Assembly (NCBI GenBank): GCA_018398765.1
Contig: JAHBMJ010001571.1
Location: 1 to 17,500 of the forward strand
Length of the DNA: 17,500 nt
Source: Chromera velia
Taxonomy: Eukaryota; Sar; Chromeraceae
Reading direction: 5' to 3'
Shown here one piece after another: positions 1 through 8,680 of this stretch. Each line of letters starts with the position of its first letter. Positions within the stretch are counted from its first letter, which is position 1. The translations under genes were made by a program, and so were the position numbers. A model generated the notes under the pieces. It saw only the letters and a program-made list of their open reading frames with translations. It ran no database searches and was not told the DNA's origin.

Positions 1-787
1 ATCAAGTGTGAGTTCTGTCCCCACACCCCTGATTCAGACAGACCGAGACGGCATTGTCTGTGGGCCGCCTTAGGTGAGATGATTCACGGTCAAATGTATG
101 AGCACGATATCGTCTCTTTTCATGTGCAGAAGGTCAGGTCTTTATTTGGCTCCCAGACCGGCCTGGTCCGGCCAGTCGGTGAATGATTCCCTGTCTCAGA
201 GTGGTGTATTCGATTTTGCGCCTCCGATGATCAAGAATGACATTGTGTGGGGAAACAGCCGTTACCGCTGCTCTTTGTATGAATACCCCACCGATAAGTC
301 AGGGGGGAATTTTCGATCTGGTGTATATTTCTTCCACCCCTATCCGTCTGGGGGGTTCCAACAGCCCCCTCTGGTCAAAATCCATATACGCACTGCCAGT
401 TGGACCCGGGAATTGACGAATCAGACCCCCAAACTGATTGCCTTCACTCTCGCAAACCCGCTCGCTGTTCATCGGCAGCTTGGTTTCCTCATTTCTGTGG
501 GGCTCTTGCATCGATGTTCCTGTTTGACCATTGGGAGGGGGCAGGTAGAAAGTTTAAAAAAAGTGATCTCGATTTCATTTTTGGATATGGTCAAATGCAT
601 CCACCGTAGCTCCAGCAATTACGGGAGAGAGCAACTCTCCAAGCACCTTGGTGAGGAGGGCTGGAAGTATGACACGCCTCCCACAGAAATTTCAAAGAAG
701 AATGAAAAAAGAGTGAAAGAAAACGTGTTACTAACGATTCTTGAGAGAGGTGTTGTTCGCATTCTTTTGGATGCAAACCAACTTTGA
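1..787 (+). other. Left-edge stretch with competing open frames; possible partial gene or retroelement remnant
   Basis: Three plus-strand stretches look partly coding. Frame 1 at 1-186 begins IKCEFCPHTPDSDRPRRHCL and goes on WAALGEMIHGQMYEHDI. Frame 1 at 298-609 ends GRKFKKSDLDFIFGYGQMHP. Frame 2 at 98-787 is open for 229 codons. Base composition is near balanced and unlike the AT-rich DNA beyond 1300. The C-x2-C...H-C-L-W pattern loosely recalls zinc-binding tails of non-LTR reverse transcriptases, but one expected cysteine is absent and no RT motif is present. A 54-nt GTGAGA...CAG intron at 76-129 is possible. I cannot choose a frame. Confidence 0.22.
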
Positions 788-895
788 GACTAACCTCATT
801 CACTTTACAGCTCATTATTCCAAGATCTGTGTTCTTCACTCTACATCGTGCATTATACAGTCACAATGCGGTCTCATGCCATGTGTGTATACTGT

Positions 896-915
896 GATAT
901 TGTGTGTGTGTGTCT

Positions 916-957
<42 letters not shown>

Positions 958-1009
958 TTGTGTGTGTGTATGTGTGTGACACTGCCACACTGTGTTATGT
1001 GTGTGTGTT

Positions 1010-1050
<41 letters not shown>

Positions 1051-1189
1051 TGTGTGTGTGTGTGTGTGTATGTATGTGTGTGTGTGCGTGTGTGTGTGCG
1101 TGTGTGTGTGCATATGTGTGTGCATGTGTGTGTGTGTGTGTGCATGTGTGTGTGTGCGTGTGTGTGCGTGTGTGTGTGCATGTGTGTGT

Positions 1190-1232
<43 letters not shown>

Positions 1233-1292
1233 TAGGTGTGTCACCGTGTGTGTGTCTAGATATGTGTGTCTGGGTGTGTATGTGCGTGCGCG
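896..1292. repeat. Interrupted TG/GTGTGC microsatellite
   Basis: Nearly 400 bp of TG dinucleotides, interrupted by TATG, CATG and GTGCGTG variants and one non-repeat block (ACACTGCCACACTG, near 979). It produces long Cys-Val and Thr-His open frames on both strands that are not genes. Confidence 0.97.
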
Positions 1293-2246
1293 CGTTGCAA
1301 ATTATGTTAAATAATGTATATAATGAAACCAGATTATATTATTATTGTCTAACCAATAACTGCAGTTCGAACTATAATTACTTGTGTCGTTAGCAACTGA
1401 GTAGAATCTATAGCATAACACTATAAGTATCATGATCACTATAATGCTTTATCGTTATCTATCTTCATACCAATTAAGCTAGCTAGATTTTCTTAAGGTT
1501 ATATGTACAGGAAAAAGTTATTATTTTTTAGGATGCTACGCTAGTAGGATTAAGATTAAAGAATCAATAATAAAGATTAATGTCCGGAGGATTTGCTTCC
1601 CGCGCCGTAGGCGCCGGCTAGAGGGAAAAAAAAAAAAGTAGACGATTTGGGAAGATTTTTTTTTTTTTTTTTACTTTTTAACCCTGAACAATAGTTGACA
1701 ACAGTTGTGCAACACACAAACAACACTTATGCAACAGTTGAACAACAGTTGTTTGACTGAAAAAGAAAAAAAAAAAATAGACGATCTAGAGAGATCTTTT
1801 TTTTTTTTTTCTCTAGCCGGCGCCTAGCTTCCGCCCCAATGTCGAATATGTAGTGACGCGATACATTGCCTTCATTAATATTTTAAATCTAAAGCTTCCA
1901 TCTCTCGAGAGACATGTTTCATTGTTTCTTCATCAAATTTATGATCAAAGCTGCTGCTAGCCTGCTGGCTTTTATGTGAGAGCCTTCCATCCAACCCACT
2001 TCATCTGATAGCATGACACTGACATCTAGATTCTTTTCTTCCTTGCCACCTTCCTTCATTCATTCATATATCTAAATATCTAGCTATTCATGTTTGGTAC
2101 CGTTTGCAGTACGTCTTAATTGCTAATATTTATAATATAATAGATACTAAATCAACATTAATCGATCAATGAATCAGTGAATCGATCATTCGGCCTTTAC
2201 AGTAATCAACTTTCAAATTCTAAAACGCTGGAATTAAATTGAATGA
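1293..2246. other. AT-rich intergenic DNA
   Basis: No credible exon on either strand. Apart from the foldback element there are short ATTA/TCGATCAA-rich stretches. This is downstream of the minus-strand membrane-protein gene, whose stop is at 2247-2249, so its 3' UTR and poly(A) site should lie in the right part. I could not pick a defined signal. Confidence 0.6.
1608..1826. mobile_element. Foldback/MITE-like element with 16-bp perfect terminal inverted repeats
   Basis: TAGGCGCCGGCTAGAG (1608-1623) is matched by its exact reverse complement at 1811-1826. Inside each end an A-tract or T-tract extends the pairing. Two internal direct repeats (about 1626-1672 and 1765-1810) each consist of an A-tract, TAGACGAT plus about ten bases ending GAT, and a T-tract, so each can fold on itself. 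The centre holds repeated CAACAGTTG-type motifs. There is no coding capacity. GCTTCC occurs just outside both ends (1595-1600 and 1827-1832), but the left copy is 7 bp away from the arm, so it is a doubtful target-site duplication. Confidence 0.55.
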
Positions 2247-2666
2247 TCAGCGCGGACCCCCTCCTGGCGTTCCCCCACCCAAGTTTCCCCCTTCAACTCC
2301 ACTGGCACCCTGACCATTGGAAGGGGACTGTCCCAGGGACTGCAGTGCCGCGGCCACACCGGCAGGCTGGCCGCCTCTCCTGGCGGGGCTACCGGGCACA
2401 GCCCCTGCATTGTTCCCCCCGAGTGCACTTGGAAGCGCGGCAGCGTCTGCTGGCTGTTGCTGGCCATCCTGTCCAGGCTCAACTGTCTGCTGCTGAGTGT
2501 TCTTGTTGTTCCCCCCACCTCCCCCAAACATCCTCCGCATTGACCTCCACATGTCTTGGAAGCCCATGGAGGCCGCTTCCAAGTGCGTCAACTCTCTCGA
2601 AGACGTACCTAGAGCGCTTGCGTTGGCCTGCCTCCAGTCCGCCACTTGTTGGAGAATTGCAAGAAT
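2247..2666 (-). CDS. Membrane-protein gene exon 16 (C-terminal, Gly/Gln/Asn-rich)
   Basis: Acceptor GTCTGCGCAG at 2667-2669 is the phase-0 choice. It encodes ILAILQQVADWRQANASALG, a helical stretch to FQDMWRSMRRMF, then a low-complexity tail rich in Gly, Gln, Asn, Ala and Pro, ending GGTPGGGPR with TGA at 2247-2249. The frame is open upstream to 2816, but those codons do not join exon 15 in phase. The exon is GC-rich against AT-rich DNA just downstream. Confidence 0.75.
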   Translation of the reverse strand: MLAILQQVADWRQANASALGTSSRELTHLEAASMGFQDMWRSMRRMFGGGGGNNKNTQQQTVEPGQDGQQQPADAAALPSALGGNNAGAVPGSPARRGGQPAGVAAALQSLGQSPSNGQGASGVEGGNLGGGTPGGGPR

Positions 2667-5600
2667 CTGCGCAGACGAATCACCAATGAATGCACCCACC
2701 CTCCCGTCAGTTAGACTCACTGGCCGTATCAGAATGGTTTGTCTCCTTGCAACAACAAATTTTCTTTCAATGCAGCACGAGGCGCGTACGTCTGCATGCA
2801 TCCGATCGTGTGCCAAAGACGGATTTCATTGCTTCTTTTCTCTGACACACCCACCCACCCACCCCCCTACACACACACACACACACACACACACTCGCCA
2901 CGCACAATAGATGGACATTGCTCAACGCATGCAGAGACTTCTAATTCGACTGCTCATTTTCGAACAAACGACGCCCAAGAATCTGTTCTACGCATCGCTC
3001 CATGTCCATAAACTCAGCTTTATTGTCAATGTCCCCCTCATGCACAAACCTAGCTACTGATCAACATGCACGTAGCTGGAGGCACACAGACATACAGACA
3101 GACCTACTTACCTGGGTCTCCACGGTCTTCTTGAATCCAGTCTCGACACTCTGCCGCAGCTCCCTCTTGGCACGCCGACCCAGCGCGACCTCCATTCGAG
3201 AGACGAAGTAGTTCAGCTGCATGATGCACCAAGTTTGAAGGGGAGAGAGAGAGAGAAAGATCCTTTAAGTAAAAAATTGACATAGTGGAAAGACAAACGA
3301 GGACGGCAGAACGACTCATCTAAAAGAAGGAATGAAACACAAAAACACAAACACACGCACAAGGCAAGCAAGGGGGTGAGGGCATGACGCAGGAGGAAAA
3401 GGAACGAACCACGTGGAGCCGGAGAGAGAGAGGAGAGACGGATGCGTCCAGAGAGATGCCGACAGAATCTCCTCGACAGACAAGACAGACAGACTGTATG
3501 GTTTCTTTCCCTCCTCTTCTTCATGAACGCAACAGGACAGACAAACAGACAGACAGACAGACCAATGTTTCTTCTTCTCCCTTCTTTTCTTCATGAACAC
3601 AACAGACAGACAGACAGCCAGACAGACAGTCAGTCAGATAGACAGACAGACAGTCAGTCAGATAGACAGACAGACAGACGGACGGACGGACGGACGGACA
3701 GACAGACACAGACAATCAGACAGAGAGACAGATAGACAGACAGATAGTCAGACAGACAATCAGGCAGACAGACAGTCAGATAGACAGACAGACAGACAGT
3801 CAGATAGACAGACAGACGGACGGACGGACGGACGGACAGACAGACAGACAGACAGACACAGACAATCAGACAGAGAGACACATAGACAGACAGATAGTCA
3901 GACAGACCATCAGACAGACAGACAGTCAGATAGACAGACAGACAGACAGACAGACAGTCAGACAGACAGTCAGTCAGATAGACAGACAGACTATAGACAG
4001 ACAGACAGACAGACAGACAGACGGACAGACAGAGACAGACAGACAGACAGACAGACAGACTGACAGACTGTCAGACAGACAGACAGACAGACAGACAGAC
4101 GACAGACAGACAAGACAGGCAAACAAACAAACAAACCGACCGTGCACGAGAGCAGAGGACCCGTCTGCATGAAGAAAAAGACGACCTGGGAAAGACAAAT
4201 AGAGACGATGACCAGCGATTCCTTCAATGCACCTGCACAAACACACGTGGGGGAGAGAGTGATGGATGATTTAAATGAAGAAACTCTGTGGTCACTTACA
4301 CAGACATGCAGCAGAAAGAGACAGACATTGCATCCTTCCTTCTCTTTTGTTGGATCCACAGAGAGAGACCTCTGAGACCTGCAGATCGACTGTGAATCAA
4401 CGAACGCCTCTCTACCCAACCTTCCTCGCACCCCGTCTCTCTTTTTTTTCGCCCTTTCTTTCCATGCATCTATCTTAAGCCTGGATACAAATATCTCCTG
4501 GGTGTGACTCCGTCCACCTTCACCCACTCCTTCTCTCCGTCACCCACTCATTATTTCACATTGCGGCCCACCTCATTCGCCCCACGTCTTTCTGCCGTCG
4601 CCTGAAGTACATTTCCTCTGGTCTTCACTGAATTCTCTCCGATTTCTTTGCATGCCTCACCATATCCACACACATACCCTTCCTCCCTTGTGTTTCATTC
4701 ATTCATTCATCTGCAGCAAGCAGTTCCTTTCACTCCCCACCCACCCACCCACCCACCGTGTTCGTCTTCCTCGTCAGGCCAGGGGATGAGAAGGACCCAG
4801 ACAACAAGGAGCCCGGCCACCAGGAGGAAAAACAAAAAAAACCAGAGAACCTGCCAACCAACGAAACAGCAGTACCTGCATCCATGCATCATGTGGCCAA
4901 CCACCAGAGCAAGCAATGCCCTCATGCGAAAACATGCAGGGAATGAAGAGCAATGCAGAACACTGTTGCGCAAACGAGCAAGCAAATCAGTCGCTCTGAG
5001 TGTGTCTCCGTAGACCATACGCTCACACGCAGCAATGCATGTCCGGAATGTACATTCACGTTTCTGCTTCCTTCATATCGTCCCCGTTTCTGCTTCCTTC
5101 ATATCGTCCCCGTTTCTCCTTCCTTCAAATCGTCCCCGTTTCTCCTTCCTTCATATCGTCCCCGTTTCTCCTTTCTTCATATCGTCCCCGTTTCTCCTTC
5201 CTTCATATCGTCCCCGTTTCTCCTTCCTTCATATCGTCCCCGTTTCTCCTTCCTTCATATCGTCCCCGTACGTTCTCATAAGTTCACCTCCCTCCATTCA
5301 ATCCCTTAATTTTCACAATCATGTGTGCTCCTACCGAACGCACAGTACCGTACCGGAGATACTCAAAGAAGAATCCCTTATGCCTAGACGGAGGGAGATT
5401 AGTATCGATCGTGTGGATGGATGCAGGCGTCAGCTTCACCACGAGGTCCGTCCCTGCACAAAAAAGACATGCAGACGCCCGCAATTGTCACCAACAGAAC
5501 GACACATAATTCCCTCCCCGAATCTTACGCATCGCATCGCAAGCCCACCTGCACCGACAGCTGCCTGCACAGCAGCAGCACGAGGGGACCCAGACCCAAT

Positions 5601-7808
5601 GAGGCTCATCTAGGCCCCAAGGAAGAACCGTAGACAGGTTCTGCACACACACCCCACGCGTGGCACGTGCAGCATACACATGCAAAAAAAAATAAATTGA
5701 TTGCCTGCATTGCTCTCATGAATTGCTGAACAGAGGAAAGAAGACACGTGTGCACAGCGACAGATAATAAACGCGAAAGTAAAATAGGAGTGAACAAGAA
5801 AATGAAAGTAAGGAAGTTAGGCGGGAGAAAGGGGGGAGAACAAAGGCAAAGAATAGTCAAAGAGAGAGTAAGCGGAGAAGACTTCGGTAAACACGGAGAG
5901 GGGGCAAAAACAGAAAGACGGCTGACCGTTTCCGCTTTGGTCGCCAGGACTTCGAATCGGTCCCTTACTTCAGTACGGGTCTTCTGCAAACAATCATTCA
6001 CTGATACACTAACTCCCTCACTCACCCACTCAGTCAGTCAAGCGTTCATCCATGGATGCGCCTCCATGACCTCATGCAGTGCGCGATCGATCGCTTTGCC
6101 CCTCCCCCCTCGGCTCTTCTCACTTTCCATCTTCATTCGAATGAGTTACTTCCTTCCTTCCGTGCAAGCGCTTCCCTAAGGGCATACGGAATTGAGTCCG
6201 GCTTCGCTTTCGCTTCCCGTCGAAGAGCACACAGACAAACCTAAAGAGCGAAGCGTAAAAAAAGGAGACAAACAACCAGAACGACAGAGGGAACAGAGAC
6301 AGACGACCGCTGAAATTCCCTAAGAGTGAGTGCTGTTGGTACGGTCGAACGAACAACTGTGCCTGCCGGCATGGACATCCGTGCATCACGTACGGGAAGA
6401 AAACACGAAAGAAAGAAAGAAGTGAAGAAGGAAAGAAAGAAAGAAAGAAAGAAAGAAGGAAGGAAGGAAGGAAGGAAGGAAGGACGGACGGAAGGAAGGA
6501 AGGAAGGAAGAAAGGAAGAAAGGAAGGAAGGAAGGAAGAAAGGAAGGAAGGAAGGAAGGAAGGAAGGACGGACGGACGGACGGAAGGGACGAAGGAAGGG
6601 AGGAAGGAAGGAAGGAAGGAAGGAAGGCAGGAAGGAAGGAAGGAAGGAAGAAAGGAAGACACACGGATAGACAGGGCGAGAGTGAGATGCAGAGAGGGAG
6701 AGAGAGACAGAGCGGGAGAATGAGAAAGAGAGATGAGCGAGCGAAAAGAGAGATAAAGGGGCAGGCAGACAGGATGAAGAATGTCCAAACAAACAACGAC
6801 AGGCTCAATTCAGAATGTGAAAGAGACTTCGCAGAAGGTTGTAGTTCTGTCGTTGTGTCATATGCGAAAAAGTGGCAAACTGACGGAAATTGACTCGCTG
6901 ACAGACGCAAACGACAGCTCTCTCTTCGCATCCGCAAGACTCGACGCTCTCTGCATATTTGCGTATCGCCACATCGCCACTGCAAGAAACAAAGCAAGGA
7001 AAGAGATCGAAGAAACGAACGGAGAAGATCGCCGGATTACAGACTGTTGAAAAGAGAACGATGCCCTCAACCGAAATGGACGAGAAGTAAAAAACAACCT
7101 GAAATGCGCAGGAGAAACGAAAGAATCGGCGAAGAGAGGGACCTGCATGCCAGCTCAGGCCTGTGTGTGTGTGAGAGAGAGAGAGAGAGCGAGCGAGGAG
7201 ACAAAGAACAAAGAGAGAAACGAAAGCAAGAAAGAAAGAAAGAAAGAAAGAAAGAAAAGAAAGAGAGAGGGTGTAGGGAGGCAGACAGAGAAAGCAAGAA
7301 AGAGAGCATGCATGCACCTACCTTTGAACACGATGTTGTTCGTTTCCCATTCTCTCTCCACGATCCGGATCTGTCTCTGTAGATCGCTGTACAGAGTCTC
7401 GAACGAGTCTGACACCGACTCCAGAGCTTTCTGCATGCATGCATCACTCATCGATCCCCCCACGCACGCAGCAGGCATCCGCACACACACCCATCCATCC
7501 ATCCATCCATCCTGCGATCGAATGAAGAGTTGAACGAACAGAACAAGAATAAGGGAAGGAGAGAAAGGGAGAGCGTGCCCCTCACAACAGCCCCGCAAGG
7601 ATGTTCACACAGATCGACAGATGCATGTAGCGGCTGGCTGCTTTGACTGCACCCACCGAACATCCAAATCTCGGCCAACCCAGCTGCCTCCATCCATCTC
7701 TAGCTGTCTGTGTTCCCTCCCGTCTGGTCCTGACCAAATAGATCGATGCATCGATCGCCAGTGCTCCCCTTCCGCCCGTCCATTTATCCATCTCTCCCCC
7801 CCCACCCC

Positions 7809-7844
<36 letters not shown>

Positions 7845-8645
7845 GTCAATCTATCCTTTTGGGGAAGCTTGCTAACCGACTGGAGACGCAAAGCAGACGA
7901 TGCAACAATCACATAAAATACCGTGATCGTATCCACGCATCGACATTGTGTGAAATGCATGCATGCATACATTCACCCTACAAGACCACTGCATCCGTTT
8001 GCACTATGAACATTCTGTCACTGGAATGACGGACTGACCACAAAGAAAAGAGCATTCGTGTCGGTGTAGTCCTTTAGGTGTCCTGCATTCATTCATCCAT
8101 CCATGTTGTTATAAATAATATAATTAATGGTAACATCGGGGGAGGGGCCGCATGAAGTGACCAGGGTGCACTCACACATTTCCTCCATACGCGTAGCATT
8201 CAAGGCACTTACCCTCCCTTTCCCTCATTTCCTCAATACGCGTAGCATCCGAGGCACTTACCTTCCCTTTCCCTCATTTCCTCAATACGCGTAGCATCCG
8301 AGGCACTTACCTTCCCTTTCCCTCATTTCCTCAATACGGGTAGCATTCAAGGCACTTACCTTCCCTTTCCCTCATTTCCTCAATACGCGTAGCATCCGAG
8401 GCACTTACCTTCCCTTTCCCTCATTTCCTCCATACGCGTAGCATCCGAGGCACTTAGCTTCCCTTTCCCTCATTTCCTCAATACGCGTAGCATCCGAGGC
8501 TCTTACCTTCCCTTTCCCTCATTTCCTCAATACGCGTAGCATCCGAGGCACTTACTTTCCCTTTCCAGCATTGACGCGAAGAGTACATCTGGGTCTTGCA
8601 GTGAGAACATGGACTTCTCCCCCTTCCCTGTACCTCTCTCTTTTT

Positions 8646-8680
<35 letters not shown>

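Noticed and set aside
741-1393. Long Cys-Val and Thr-His open frames on both strands
   Set aside because: They are translations of the TG microsatellite; open in most frames simply because the repeat lacks stops.
2243-2910. Plus-strand open frames opposite the GC-rich C-terminal exon
   Set aside because: Shadow of the minus-strand exon, which has the better composition, phase and splice context.
3384-4527. Several open frames rich in Asp-Arg-Gln-Thr or Ser-Val-Cys-Leu
   Set aside because: Produced by the GACA satellite. Only short exon-like segments with splice signals and in-phase neighbours (4141-4185) were kept.
4648-5018. Plus-strand open frames over exon 13
   Set aside because: Antisense to a membrane-spanning exon with a clear hydrophobic pattern; hydrophilic plus-strand readings have no motif.
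6120-6997. Phe-Leu-Pro-Ser rich minus-strand frames of about 200 residues
   Set aside because: Translations of the polypyrimidine strand of the GAAG array; no start, splice or motif support.
7448-7805. Several minus-strand frames of 66-81 codons
   Set aside because: Only the 38-bp segment 7646-7609 meets the splice and phase needs of the gene; the longer frames have no continuation.
8177-8570. Evenly spaced repeats that could suggest a CRISPR array
   Set aside because: Units are directly adjacent with no unique spacers and the DNA is clearly eukaryotic; it is a minisatellite.
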